A stretch of DNA of 64,000 nt from Linnemannia schmuckeri (GCA_029449235.1 JANATG010000008.1:558001-622000); one strand, 5' to 3'. Positions 12,572-23,782 are shown, counted from the first letter of the stretch. The notes: generated from the letters alone by a model not told the origin. Program-made: numbers and translations.

Positions 12572-13150
12572 CTAGCAACTGTTACACTTTTTACACATGT
12601 TGTGCACGTACACAACATGATGGATTTTGCTCAACTTGTTGCCGACCACGACCAGATCTTCTAACGTCTTGGCGCTCTGCTCAATAGACTTTTTCTTGAG
12701 CCATTGGCCAACGGAGGTGCGGAAAAGCCAGACCTTCTCCGTTTCGTGGACGTGGGGAGTATGAGCGGGTGGAAGAAAATCTTCCACTCGGTGAGTTGGA
12801 TCTTAGGATCGGTATACGGCCGGTATTTGAGCTTGGCCAGCTCCGATCAATGCGAAGCGACATTATTCGTGTCCTTTCCAAACAGGCCCAGGAAGGCGAT
12901 TTGGAACGAGAGCCACTGTAGCAACGTGTTGTTCATGAAGCAACGTTCGATATATTTTGGCACTATTGAAGAGGAATCTTGTCCAGATGGAAAATGACCT
13001 TAAATAGCGACTCCTATTCACTGAACTGCAATTATGAAAGAGTAATTTCGGGCATTGTTTATCCAAAGGTTGGCTGTGATCGTGTTGGGCAGTCCAGAGA
13101 ACTTTTCGAATGCAAGGCCAATGAAGAGTAGGAAAACAACTAAAAGATTA
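12572..13150 (-). pseudogene. Decayed gene of unknown family
   Basis: On the minus strand, protein-like sequence continues across frames and stops. Read downstream from about 13140, it begins after an acceptor-like CTTTTAG with VFLLFIGLAFEKFSGLPN and NARNYSFIIAVQ, then a stop. It continues PKYIERCFMNNTLLQWLSF, then QIAFLGLFGKDTNN, then a stop, then YRPYTDPKIQLTEWKIFFHP. A frameshift leads to TEKVWLFRTSVGQWLKKK and IHHVVYVHNMCKKC. The quality of each block, with aromatic and hydrophobic patterning unlike the flanks, argues for a formerly coding sequence. I do not recognise the family. At least one hydrophobic segment suggests a membrane protein. Confidence 0.45.
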
Positions 13151-14038
13151 GAAAGCTGTGCAAAAAAAAAAGTAAATGGGAGTGAATGTCAGGCTCACTT
13201 TCTGGTTGATTTTTTTTTCCTTACACAAAAGTCTCTGCACAATAACAAGATTTTGTGTCCTTACCCAAAAATTCAGCATGACTATGAATAGAAACCTGTG
13301 TGTTGGCTGCCGACCCCGATAAAAGTTGTTGACAATCCTTGTCGATTATATTCATTGGTGAATGGTACTGGTGTTGATGGGTGTGCCTGTGTGAGTGAGG
13401 GTGAAGTGAGGTAGGGTTGAATGTTGTGATGGATGTGCGAAACCATGTGATGAAAGTATGTGGTGAGTTATGTGTACGTAGCGTGTATATTGTGTGAGCT
13501 CGTTTTGAGGGTTGTCTACCTCTCAGCCCGAATCAGGACCAGAGTCGAAACGAGGTCGCCTTGGCAGCAGGGCATCTCTCTATGTAACTAGAAACCGATT
13601 GCTCGGGTATTAGTTTTGTTGTCTATGTATGCGTGTACGAGACAGGGGAGGGTTCGTTGATACAAAATCAACAAGGACAAAGCAAGCAATTTACCCCAAA
13701 ATCAAGTGAAAGGGAGGGAAAAGGGGTCCAGGTTATTCTCATTACAAGTCTTCTCTTATTTGAAGCGACCAACGTTACACTCAACGGATAAAGGAGCAAT
13801 GGATGAACAACGAATGACCCATGAGTGTTCTGTCTCTTTGCTACATAGGCTACACTTTGCTCCTTGGACAAGGCTCCACCCATATTGTAATAGATTTTCA
13901 ATGCACACAAAAAGTAAACACTCAAGAGGAATGAAGATCGCTATGCACGTCGTGCTGTGTCCTCTCATTCCTCGATTGACCAATTTATTATTTGTTGGTA
14001 CTTATTACGGATATGACAGCTATGTGATGGTTGAGTAG
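13151..14038. other. Intergenic, no gene seen
   Basis: About 890 bases without a convincing ORF. A GT-rich stretch (13370-13500) is the only compositional feature. It includes the 3' flank of the coiled-coil gene. Confidence 0.5.
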
Positions 14039-16599
14039 TTATGAGAGGATGTAAGTGGCAAGGAGAGCAGCCCAGGACAGAATGGACACTGTAAGGTGAT
14101 CTATGCTGGGGGCAGGTTGGCGCTGAGCATTCGCGTCCGGAAAGAGTCCAGGCATTCCAGGCTGATTTTTGACAGGGCTTATATCTGCAGTGGTCGCCAT
14201 TGGTGATGGCGGTGTTGATGATGACGATGATGACTGTGCCAAAGTAGAGGTAGAGGTCAACATGGACGCTATAGTTACTGTACTCTTGTCTTCCTCCGCC
14301 AGCTTCTTCTTGCTGTCCAGTGCCTCCAGTTCAGACGTCAACCGTGCCAGCTGCTCACAGTTTGACATTGACTTTTTGAACTCGTTTTCATATCCAGTCA
14401 GTTTTTCTACAAGCCCGGACAATTGAGTTTCCCGCTCCCGTAATATCTGCTTGAGTTCCCGCTCGCCATCTATTTTCATGTGCCCCATGCATGCATCAAG
14501 TGCGAAAAATAAATCGATGACATAATGCAATTAGTGGGCTGCAGTTGACGTACAAAATCATTAATTCTAAATGCGCAAACTGCCAAAGAAAAAACGTACC
14601 ACACTTCCGACGGTACTTTTCATCGGCCTTTTGAAAAGCTGTCTGCCAACTCTTGAGAGATGCGGTGAGATCCTTGACTTCTGCATGGAGCTGTCTGGTC
14701 ATCTCTGGCAGTCCTCGCACAAGCTGTCCACCTCCTTCTCCTCCGAGAGAACCCTGGCTGTGGGCGATCTGTAGTTGTCGGTGCATCAAATCGACCTGCT
14801 GAACAAGGAACTCGTACTCCTTTCGCCATCCAACACCGTTCTCGCTCGTCAGTCTCTGCAGGTGTCCACTGACTTTGTCAAGTTCCTGATTCAGCAATTG
14901 GTTCGTCCGCGTGACATGAGCAATCTCTGTCTCTAGTGAGTTAATCCGCGTCTGCATCTTGATCCAGTCCCGCGTTGGCATCACAATCTCTGAGAAATCT
15001 ATGCTGGGGTTGTAGTTGGGGTTCATGAAGCTGTTCCTGTTCGAGTATGGCTGGTAGTGTCGACCTCCACTGCTCATGAGAGAATCACTGGTTGACTCGA
15101 ACATGCTGAAAGACTTGGCACGGATCAACGCACCCGCAGAATGAAATGATGGAGAGGATACTTCTGTCGGCGACTCTGTTCCTTGGCTGTCGCTGTCGAG
15201 AACCTTGTCTTCGGAGTCTTCGCTCGGCAAGGTCGGTGATGAGATTATGTCCTCGAATCGAGTCTTTTTGATGCTCGAAACAGGTGTATGCACCTCCTTG
15301 TCCTTTGTTTTGTCCTGGGCTTCCTGGTTCGTTGGCTGTGACAGTGGCGACAGTGGAGACAAAGAAAGTGGAGTCACTGAAGCGTCATAGTCGTGCAGAG
15401 GTTGTCTCCGTTGACTTGAGTCGCCCATATCGGTCTCTGGTGGTGGCGGCTGTTGTTCTTGGACTTGATTCTCATGCTGGTGTGATTGTTGTAAAGGCCG
15501 TGGTTGTTGTTGTTGCTGAGCCTTCTTTTCCAGCAACTTCATACTCTCGTGGTGTTTCCTGAGCTGGCTCGGCAGTATAGTTTGTGAGGATAGATTCTCG
15601 CTACTACTGCTGTTACTGTTGGCGAGAATTGTGTCAACAGGAATAGTAACGGAATTTGTCCCGTGGTCATTGTCATTGTGCATGTACTGTTGCCTATGTT
15701 TGTCCTGCAGGTCGACAGGAAGGCAGTTGGACTCAGTCATATCCACGGTGTCGTCGTCGTCGTTGTCCTGTTGTGAAGGATTCAAGGCCAAGGGAAGGAA
15801 GGAGTTATAGTGTCGAGTAGTGTCTTGTGGTGAGAGTGGTGGAGAAGGCAGAGTGGAGAGACGACGATCTTTGGCGCGGAATAAAGAACCAGCCTAGAGG
15901 TGGAGAGGGACGAGTGAGTGATATGCAGGTCCGTGAGTGTGCGAAAGAAAGAGTGATAAGGGGCTAAAGTAGAAGGTATGGAGCTGCTGGGGCAAGAATG
16001 AGAGAGGGAGACAGAGGGAAGGAGAGGAAGAGAGGCGTGAAGCAAAGCGAAGTGCAAAAAGAGTGAAGTGAAGAAAAGAGGGAATTGACATATGACGACC
16101 AACAGACAAAGGAAGGCTCAGGTCGCTCAGGTCGCTCAGGTCGCTCAAGTCGCGCGTCATGAATGGTCACAGGTCCATACAGTACCAGGCTGCAGCCAAA
16201 CAGTCAACCCCTTCTGCCCACCTCAGTTCTCTTCTTCGTCCTCATTCTAAACATTGGGGCCTATAAAAAGACTCGCCATTCACCAATTGACCCTATGAAC
16301 AAAACACACCTACCCTCTCTCACGTCAACTCATTCACTCACTCACTTAAATGAATTCACACAAAAGTTCATGTGAAAGAAATAAAGTCAATACAACCCCC
16401 TCTTTTTCGCGTCCTGACAGTCCGTGCTGGTTGTAGAGTGAGTGAGAGAAATAAAGAAAAAAAAGAGCGAGGAGCAGCTCAGACTGGAATCAAATAAAGT
16501 GAGTCTTACAGGAGGAGTACCAGGGCGAGGGCGATCCGGGCCTTCCGAGGGACCTGAGGAGCGGGTTGATATCAGCATAGCGGGTCGCTCTGTCGCCAT
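14039..16599 (-). CDS. Coiled-coil protein with C-terminal membrane anchor
   Basis: Three exons, 16599-16510, 15893-14600 and 14469-14039, give 604 residues. Exon 1 encodes 30 residues starting MATERPAMLISTRSS; its GTAAGA donor and the CTCTAG acceptor are both in phase 0 (junction GTPP|AGSLF). Residues 1-300 are disordered, rich in Ser, Gln, Pro and Asp. A long coiled coil follows (DWIKMQTRINSLETEIAHV, NQLLNQELDKVSGHLQRL, ERELKQILRERETQLSG). The last 18 residues (LTVSILSWAALLATYILS) are hydrophobic and end the protein, the signature of a tail-anchored protein exposed to the cytosol. No known family is recognised; a tethering or organelle-contact role is only an inference. There is no ATG in frame at the 5' end of exon 2, which supports the upstream exon. 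Confidence 0.75.
15894..16509 (-). other. Long first intron with 9-base repeat
   Basis: The 616-base intron is several times longer than the others in the window. On the coding strand it is pyrimidine-rich. It contains four copies of a 9-base unit (16116-16151). Its 5' part carries, on the opposite strand, a TATA-like CTATAAAAAG at about 16261 with CCAAT nearby. Confidence 0.6.
16116..16151. repeat. Tandem repeat, 9-base unit x4
   Basis: The unit GCTCAGGTC occurs four times in tandem; the last copy differs by one base. Confidence 0.85.
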
Positions 16600-18458
16600 G
16601 GTGGTAAGAGTAGAAGGAGAAGATGAAGAGGATGAAGAGGGCTATGGAATATGAAAAGAAGAGAGGAACGAGTAAAGAGATAGAAAAGGAGAACGAAGGA
16701 AGGCAAGAGGAAGCACACACAGAAGAAAAATACTCATGGCATCGATATCAACAACGACGAAACACCCGACCATCTGATATGTTTGCTGTGAATAACATAA
16801 AAAAAAAAAAAGGGAGCACATGGCCCACGACATCGCAACCCCAACCGACGAATCAAACAGGGTGACATGGCCCACAGTCCGTCTCTCTCTCGACACACAC
16901 ACACATATCCTTATTCGTCCTGTCAATACTTGATCTTTTCCCAAGGCGCGTGTCGACCTGTGGCTGAATGGAGGAAGCGAAGTGAGAAAAGAGAGAACTA
17001 AAACCATGCAGGGCAGCAACAAGGGCCATTTCGAACCCTAGGCTTTATTTCTCTATTTCAATCAACAAAATACCCTCCTTCTCCTTCTCTGCATGTGTGA
17101 GGTATGATTGTCCACGGATGTGGTCCAAACAATGTATTGACCAAAGAAGCAGCTACAGGATCATTTCGCCGTGTCTTGTCCGTACGACGTTCATCCAGTC
17201 ATCGTACGTGCCCCTAGGATATAGGATACAAATTAGCAGACGCGACTCACCCTCTCTCTTTCACACTCGGCCAACAGAGAAACAAAGATGGACGATTGGC
17301 GTACTGCGATATTGGTACTGGAACAAGTGCCAGCCAAGGAGTCTAGGGGGATGAGCGCAATGACTACAGCATTTTGCTTACGCTGCCAAGAACAGCGACA
17401 ACAAAACAAAAATGAAAAAACATGATCGAAGCGAAAGCAAACAGTAATGCGCTAATGCAAATGGATATCGCCTCCACCTCCACCAGACCTATGTCATTGC
17501 GCCTATGAGAGATTAAAAACAATGATTGTGCCTGGAGGACATGGACTGACCCCATCTCTGCATCTGGCATGCCCTCATTGTCTTTTCTTTGCCCCCACTC
17601 CTTCTTTCCTTCACACAGGTCGATGGCTATACTTGTTCCTGCTTATCACTGCCATAGCCTTGATCGATGCTAACCTCATGGTATAAATGCCGATGATGAG
17701 TACGTTTATTCACACACATTTTTGCCCTGCTCTCTAAGAATAGGGTTTCCTCTTTTTTGTTTACTCCATACACTAGTCAATTTCTGGACGGCTCCATGGG
17801 AAAGAGAAAATCATCATGGAAAAGAAAAAGGACTTTCTCCCGGATGAATTAGACTACTGTATGAGGGGCCGAGGACGCGGGATAGGTGTAAGACAAACAA
17901 ACTCTGACGACACTTCTACGAAATAGTTTCCTGACGCGCTTTCTCACACGCCTAAAGCATTCGGTACTCCTTTCCGTTATTACATATCGTTCTATTCTGT
18001 TTCTGCTTGTGTGCGTTGTTTGTTCTATTTCCCTTCCCATCGTCCCTTGTTGTTTATCCCTTCTTTTGCATAAAAAATGACGAGCCTAGGACCTAATTTT
18101 TTTCTTTTCACTTTTTAGTCCATCTCAGGGTCTGTTGGGCTAATGAAGGGTTTTGGATCCGATTAGGGACGCTAGGGACTACTAGGGAAACGAGCTGTAG
18201 GATGGTATGGGTGGGATAGGATGAAGCACTTACCATGGACGATGATGCCCGCATGACATTTGTCCTATTGTCTCTTATTCTCTTCTCTACCCCGGTCCAT
18301 TCTCTCTATCCTTCGATTGCAGGCAGGGACCCCAACCGTCCCTGATTTTTTTGTATAAGAAGGACTGCTTCATCCACTTCTTTTTCCCATTCATCTCATC
18401 AACACTCCTCCTTTCTTAACTCACTCAACCTCAATCTCCAACACTAATACCTACAAAC
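16600..18458. other. Intergenic, no gene seen
   Basis: About 1.86 kb lie between the divergent starts of the coiled-coil gene (-) and the secreted-protein gene (+). Short frames are present but none has protein-like composition. The right end holds the promoter of the secreted-protein gene. Confidence 0.5.
18353..18359 (+). promoter_or_regulatory. TATA-like element of the secreted-protein gene
   Basis: TGTATAAGAAG lies about 105 bases before the ATG at 18459 and is followed by a pyrimidine-rich leader (CATCTCATCAACACTCC). The position fits a core promoter. The call rests only on motif and position. Confidence 0.45.
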
Positions 18459-18803
18459 ATGAAGTTCACCGCCACCTCCCTCATCGCCGCCACCGTCCTG
18501 GCCCTCGGAGCCTCAGCCACCAAGACAACCTCGTCCGTCGTCACCGTGACCCTCCCCGGCTCTAACGACACCGCTACCGCAACTAGCACCTCGTCGGGCA
18601 TTGCCACCGCCACCGAGACTGCCACCATTACCGTCCCTATCATCACCACCATCACCATTGGTGTTCCTACTGTTATCACGACCACCGTTGTTCCCTCGGG
18701 TACTCCTACCCCTGGCAACGGAAATGCCGGAAACGCGATCCAGGCCCCCGTCAAGGCTATGATGGCTATTGGTGGTGTTGCTGCTCTCGCCCAGTTCTTC
18801 TAA
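18459..18803 (+). CDS. Small secreted Thr-rich protein, probably GPI-anchored
   Basis: A single exon of 114 residues. The start MKFTATSLIAATVLALGASA is a textbook signal peptide with AxA cleavage near residue 20. The mature part is made of Thr, Ser, Val and Ala with one NDT glycosylation sequon (TLPGSNDTATATS), so it is likely O-mannosylated. Near the end, GNGNAGNAIQAP followed by the hydrophobic stretch MMAIGGVAALAQFF looks like a GPI attachment signal. Codons are strongly C-ending (acc, gtc, gcc), unlike most genes here, which suggests high expression. A cell-surface or wall role is inferred; no family is recognised. Confidence 0.85.
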   Translation: MKFTATSLIAATVLALGASATKTTSSVVTVTLPGSNDTATATSTSSGIATATETATITVPIITTITIGVPTVITTTVVPSGTPTPGNGNAGNAIQAPVKAMMAIGGVAALAQFF

Positions 18804-19146
18804 ATTATCAACAAGCCAGCAGTAATTCCTTTTCTTTTGCTTCTTACACCATCCATCTAATTATTAGTGTATTCCCCCTCACCCTGTATCTACCTGTATC
18901 CATACAATATCGAAACGTCCCTTGATTTCGGGCGCCCTTCTTTTCAATATAATCTCGATTAAAAAAACGACCTCTTTTTTTGTGAGGAATGTCCATCCGT
19001 TTATCACCAAAACCTCAGCGCTTCATTGGCTCTGTTTGATGTCAATATGAGAGAGAACAAAAAAAAGGAGGTGATGTCACGTCGTCAACCAAATAAGCGT
19101 TCTAGAAGAACTAGAAAAAAGAAATCTTGTTGCAACGAGAAAACGT
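18804..19146. other. Intergenic, no gene seen
   Basis: This stretch holds the 3' UTR of the secreted-protein gene and the downstream flank of the tRNA gene. Confidence 0.5.
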
Positions 19147-19219
19147 TGGAGAACCTGGGCATCGATCCCAGTGCCTCTCGCATGCTAAGCGAGCGCTCTA
19201 CCATTTGAGCTAGATCCCC
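19147..19219 (-). tRNA. tRNA-Ala(AGC)
   Basis: A 73-base cloverleaf reads on the minus strand from GGGGATCTAGCTCAAATGG to GGTTCTCCA. The D arm has TAGCTCAAATGGTAGAGC. The anticodon loop is CTTAGCATG, with anticodon AGC (alanine). The T arm is CTGGG-ATCGATG-CCCAG. The acceptor stem closes with one U-U mismatch and one G-U pair. No intron is present. A TTTT run directly after the 3' end (19139-19142, minus-strand sense) fits a Pol III terminator. Confidence 0.95.
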
Positions 19220-19265
19220 GATCTTTGGTCCAATTGCCTGATGAATGTGGAGCTTTGGCTGAGCC

Positions 19266-19272
19266 TTTTATA
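19266..19272 (-). promoter_or_regulatory. TATA-like box upstream of tRNA-Ala
   Basis: TATAAAA on the minus strand lies 47 bases upstream of the tRNA 5' end, where TFIIIB-recruiting TATA elements are found in some fungi. Confidence 0.4.
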
Positions 19273-19347
19273 CTCAATTGCATCATCGGCGTGCACTTAG
19301 GGATAGGTCACCTGCCAGTAATAAACGCGAACGCGTTGCTGCGTACG

Positions 19348-19787
19348 AAATCTCGGACCTCCTTCGCGGTATCACCCCCAAGAGTATGTTAACTGAATGG
19401 TCCGCGGTTTTCCGAACCCCACAGTCCATCGCCAAGACAGTTTTGCATAGGTTTGTTGGCTACCTGGAGGCGCAGGCTTCGGAGTTGATATGGAAGCCTC
19501 GGTGCTCCGCGACGATCGCGTGGGAGCAGACACAAGGCATCTCCGTCAAGAACAAGACCTCCAAGTACACAGGTCCCCGAGGTGACTGGAGTCAGGGATA
19601 CGGCTACATCACCCAAGATGGTTTTTGCCCGTGTGGCGCTTCGCTAGCTACACATGAGAATGGGCGCTGCCCTGGAGCGTCCATGGATCCACGCGCGGCC
19701 GATGAGCGGTTGCTGGATAGTTTGTTGGGAAGGAGGAGATTGTCATTAATGGAGAGGATGGGAAGAATTCCTTTTCTTCGTGTTTAG
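19348..19787 (+). pseudogene. C-terminal fragment of a LINE reverse-transcriptase protein
   Basis: The frame is open for about 145 residues and ends at a natural stop. The C-terminal CPCG...H...CPG cluster (CPCGASLATHENGRCPG) after WKPRCSATIAWEQTQGI resembles the Cys/His tail of fungal non-LTR retrotransposon ORF2 proteins. The reverse transcriptase and endonuclease domains are missing, so it is a 5'-truncated copy. The upstream frame contains no credible start. Confidence 0.6.
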
Positions 19788-19805
19788 TTTTATTTTCTTC
19801 TATTG

Positions 19806-19958
19806 AAGCTGTGAGGAGCAGCGGCAATTGTTGCGCAGAGCCAGGTTGTGGACCGGACTGCGACTGGTGGATGGCTCTTGGAAGAGTTTGGTATGTAGCT
19901 CCTTTCACTATCGAATGCCTTTCTTGGGCTTTTCACTGGAGAAATAAAATTGCGTACG
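19806..19958 (+). repeat. LINE 3' tail, copy 1
   Basis: The sequence from AAGCTGTGAGGAGCAGCGG to TTGCGTACG recurs at 20036-20178 with a few substitutions and a short deletion. Copy 1 includes GGACCGGACTGCGACTGG and copy 2 GGGCCGGACTACGACTGG. Confidence 0.9.
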
Positions 19959-20035
19959 AAAAAAAAAAAAAAAAAGTTGCTGCGTACGAAAAAAAAAAAA
20001 AAAAAAAAAAAAAAAGCGAACGCGTTGCTAGAAAT

Positions 20036-20178
20036 AAGCTGTGAGGAGCAGCGGCAATTGTTGCGCAGAGCCAGGTTGTGGGCCGGACTACGACTGGTGG
20101 ATGGCTTTGGTATGTAGTCCCCTTTCACTATCAAATGCCTCCCCCAGGGATTTTCACTAGAGAAATAGAATTGCGTAC
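20036..20178 (+). repeat. LINE 3' tail, copy 2
   Basis: This is the second, diverged copy of the LINE 3' tail. It lies 230 bases after the first and again ends in TTGCGTAC followed by A15. Confidence 0.9.
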
Positions 20179-20266
20179 AAAAAAAAAAAAAAAGAATGCG
20201 TTCGCGTTTTTTCACGCTCCCTTTTACAACCGCCTTGGCACTCTTCCCGCATAATAAACCCACGCC

Positions 20267-20268
<2 letters not shown>

Positions 20269-20319
<51 letters not shown>
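20269..20319. repeat. T51 homopolymer
   Basis: An uninterrupted T run, the longest homopolymer in the window. It may be the poly(A) tail of a retroposed element in the opposite orientation. Confidence 0.9.
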
Positions 20320-20320
<1 letters not shown>

Positions 20321-22731
20321 GTTCAAGGAGGAAAGAGTTGTCATTAGGAAGTCTTAAAGTTATGAAAGACGAACTGTTCAATATTTTGCGTGATATATCT
20401 TTCTTCCGTGGTTATGTGGATGCTTTCACATAACATAACAGTTGCAAGAAAAGGCACGTGCTCTACCCGACGAGAATTGCAAAATGCAACAGAAGCCTTC
20501 GAGAAATCCCACTTTTGGCCCGTTCAAGTTAACTAAGGTTGGATAAGTGGAGCCGAAAAAACGTTTCTTTTAACTCGGGAATGATAGATTGATAAGAAAC
20601 CAAAAAAAGACACGTCCATATTAATTAAACTAGTCATTTTACTACCCTGTTTGCTCGCCTCTCGTTGCTCGACTTATGTGTCCAAGGAATTGAAGCAGTC
20701 CATAGAGGACATTTCAAGTCGTGCCGGATCAAACCGTCATGCCACACATCACTTTCCTTTCTCTTCAAAATGGACACAGCGTTGGATGTCTCTCCTGAAT
20801 AGTACTTGTTCGCCGTGGATTGGAGTGTCGGAGGGACTGCGAGGTTGTTTTGGGGGACAATTGGTGTGAGAATGACAGATATCTTTGCGTTTTCCTTTTG
20901 TCCTGCTTCCTGCCTGCTTATTAGCATCCTGAAGGCGAGTCTCGGTACTGGAAACACACACTCTCCTGTATACAAAATGACAAGATAGCGAAACAAAAAA
21001 AAGAAGAGAAAATAGTTAGAACTCGCGTGAAAGACGCGAACGATCATCATTTCAATACGCAAGGAGGGCCTCAGCAACATCTCAAAGACCAAAAAAATTG
21101 TGTATTAAGTCCGCACAATCCACGGTAAACAAGTACGAAAGGCGGTCGGTGCCGTACTACATACACAAGTAACTGCTCATAAAAGTGTCCTCGTCTTTCC
21201 AAACACCAAATACTAAAGACCTCGGGTATTGCCCTTTTCAAGGTATTATATTCAAATATAAGAAAGGAGTGCGGTCTTACGTTCGTGACATGATAGCATT
21301 GTTGTCGAGAGATATTCTAACAGAAACAAGATCCCATGGTGAGACTTTCCTGTGGTGCCACATCTACATCAATAATAATCTAATTGACCCGGCTGAAGGA
21401 CGGCCATCTCCCATAACATAATCCTCAACCGCCCTGAAAAGGTTTGTGGACAGATGAGCGCAATATAGCGACTGTTGTATGTTGCGGGATGGGTGTGTTT
21501 TGTGATCTAATGAGGCCGAAGGCCGTGCCACTCTCGCAGTTGGCCAAGAGTGGTCCGCCAAGGGGAGCCTCCTCTATTCATGAGACTTTTTCTTGTGCGG
21601 CAACCGTTGTCGTAGATGTGGAGGTAGGGGGCTGAGGTATTGCTTCAGGGACTTTAGGAGAAGGCAGGGATTAAAAAGCAGCTCGATACTTTTCTTTTGC
21701 TTCTGCTTGCTTGCTCCAGAGGCTTGCTTGCTCCTCAGTGCAGAGTTCACCTCAGGGCAGGCCGTTCCCGGAGTTGAATGGAACTCAAAGAGATCCTGCA
21801 AATAGTTTCGCCATGTCAACAGAACTAAAAATCAACAAGGCCAAAAGCAGAAGTCGAGATGGGGACAATCAGCTAGAAAGTGGGCAGTGGTTTTTGTTTT
21901 GTAAGAAGGTGACCGAGGATGAAAACATCGTTTAGACGTTGGTAATGAGAAGGAGGGGGAGTTGAAGAAGGAGAGGAGAGATCCTGATGCTTGCCTTGTT
22001 GCTGTGTTTGTTTTTGACCATGGTGGGTTTTGATTTGTGATTGCTTGTTACTAAGTTGATGGCGATGGATGAGGGTGGGCTGGATGGCGACGAGTCGAGA
22101 GAGGCGCGGGATGAGAGAATGGTGTTGTGTCGAGTGTGTCCTTGATCAGTCTTTTGTTTTTTTTGTGCGTTGTTGATGAAAGTGGATGAGAGTGAAAAAG
22201 AGAAAGGGGAAAGGCAATGATGAGAAGAAAGTGGAAAAATAAAGTGAAAGAAGGCAAGGAGCGAAGGACGATTGTTGATAGACAAAAAAGAACAAAGGGG
22301 TAAGGGAACAAGAGGAGCAGCCAATCGACAATGGAAACAAGAAACTAAGTCATACGCGCTGAAACTAATCTCCGCTGGATGTGATTGGCTGCCCTGAAGG
22401 ATATCCTTCTATTCTACAACAAGAAGCAAGAAAAACAGAAAAACAGAAAAAAAAAGCAAACGGGCATGGTGTTTACGCCGTGTGGTCCCCTCGGTTTTCA
22501 TTAGTGCCCTCACAACTATGACTTTACTATTAAAAAAAAATGGCACTGCCTAAGTTCTTTCGAATGAAATCCGATCCAATTCCTTACGATGCCTTGTCGA
22601 AAACCGCTCGAATATGTTTTGTTGTCAGGAGAGTAAGCATCTGGAATGAGGAGAAAGAAAGAAACGCGAGAGCAAAAAGTTGAGACTGACTGAGGCGCGC
22701 AGTCAGTCCATTGGTGCATGGTTGATGTGGT

Positions 22732-22762
<31 letters not shown>

Positions 22763-22896
22763 GGAAAAGTGATCATTCATACCCCTGGCAAACTGAAACG
22801 CCAACAACTCATATCACTTCTTTTGTTTTTCTATCGCACTTCGAGCAGGTCATAAAAGTAAACACAAGCAAGGCCTTGTACAAAAACGAAAGAGGT

Positions 22897-22944
22897 GAGC
22901 AGCTGCGCGCGGTAAAGGATGAGCACCTACGCGCGGTAAAGGAA
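22897..22944. repeat. Tandem repeat, 24-base unit x2
   Basis: Two adjacent 24-base units differ at three positions; both contain GCGCGGTAAAGGA. Confidence 0.8.
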
Positions 22945-23766
22945 GAGCGCACAATAATATGTGGACGTGCTATTGCGTTGTAGACACAAAAAGGGAGCAG
23001 GCATCGAGGAGATTGCCCTAGCGCACAAACTGAAGGGGACGACAGAAGTAACAAAAAAAAGGCAATGACAACAAAAAAAAGAAAGGATGGAGGCGAAGTA
23101 CAGGGGAGGAGGTTATTGGGGAGCAGACAAAAAAAAAAGGAGTCAAGGGCACGAATCGTAATGAAGACTCTAAGCGAAGAGTGATGGCAAAAAAAAAGGA
23201 TGGCGGCAAAAAAAACGAAAGAAAAGGGCGGCAGGAAAAAGAAAGAATACGTATTAAAATCTTAAGTGAAATGCACTAGATAGTCCGGACACATTACCTT
23301 TTTTTTTGGAGTAGCAAGAGAACAAGATGCGGGGCGAGGATGGCGAAGAAGGAAGGCGGACTTTGGCGGTCCATTTCAACAGTGCGTTGTGCTCTTCGGT
23401 GTTTGTACGTGGTCCCCATTGCCTGGTCCTGCCCAGAAATCATAGTCCTTCACGAGAGAGAGCGGCTAAGTGAGTCATGGGCCGGATGTGAAGCAGGAAA
23501 TCAGCAATCGAAAAGGTGAGGCAGCACAAAACGGACCATTCATCATCTACAAAGTGGAAGCGAGCAAAAACAAACAACAGGTAATGCATTTGCGCAAGGG
23601 GCACTGGTCTGGGCTGACCACCACTACAGCCCTTCCCCTCTGTAATGCGTTTGTTACGCACAATCCAGCCAAATGGTATACAGTTGGCCACTGTTGCTCT
23701 CTTTTAGTACCATTCTTCTCGCTCTCACACCCCTCGCTTCCCTTCCAAAATACCAAACACTGCTCA

Positions 23767-23782
23767 CCCCCCCCCCCCCCCC
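23767..23782. repeat. C16 run followed by (TC)n
   Basis: A poly-C run directly followed by CT repeats. The same arrangement occurs at 33767-33793 inside the transposase remnant. Confidence 0.85.

Larger units (their letters stand above)
19335..20193 (+). mobile_element. 5'-truncated LINE with nested poly(A) insertions
   Basis: A coding remnant (about 19348-19787) is followed by a 3' tail and an A run (19959-19975). The 13-base sequence GTTGCTGCGTACG immediately before the remnant (19335-19347) recurs immediately after the A run (19976-19988), as a target-site duplication of target-primed reverse transcription would. A second A run (19989-20015) is followed by GCGAACGCGTTGCT, which is also found before the element (19327-19340). 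Then comes a second copy of the LINE 3' tail (20036-20178) ending in a third A run (20179-20193). So at least two insertions have hit the same short target. Confidence 0.75.

Noticed and set aside
21574..21819. 81-residue minus-strand frame with NYLQDLFEFHSTPGT
   Set aside because: An acceptor-like site precedes it and composition is fair, but there is no donor, no partner exon and no family resemblance that I can see.
22880..22950. Possible short CRISPR-like repeat
   Set aside because: Only two adjacent 24-base units without spacers, and the genome is eukaryotic.
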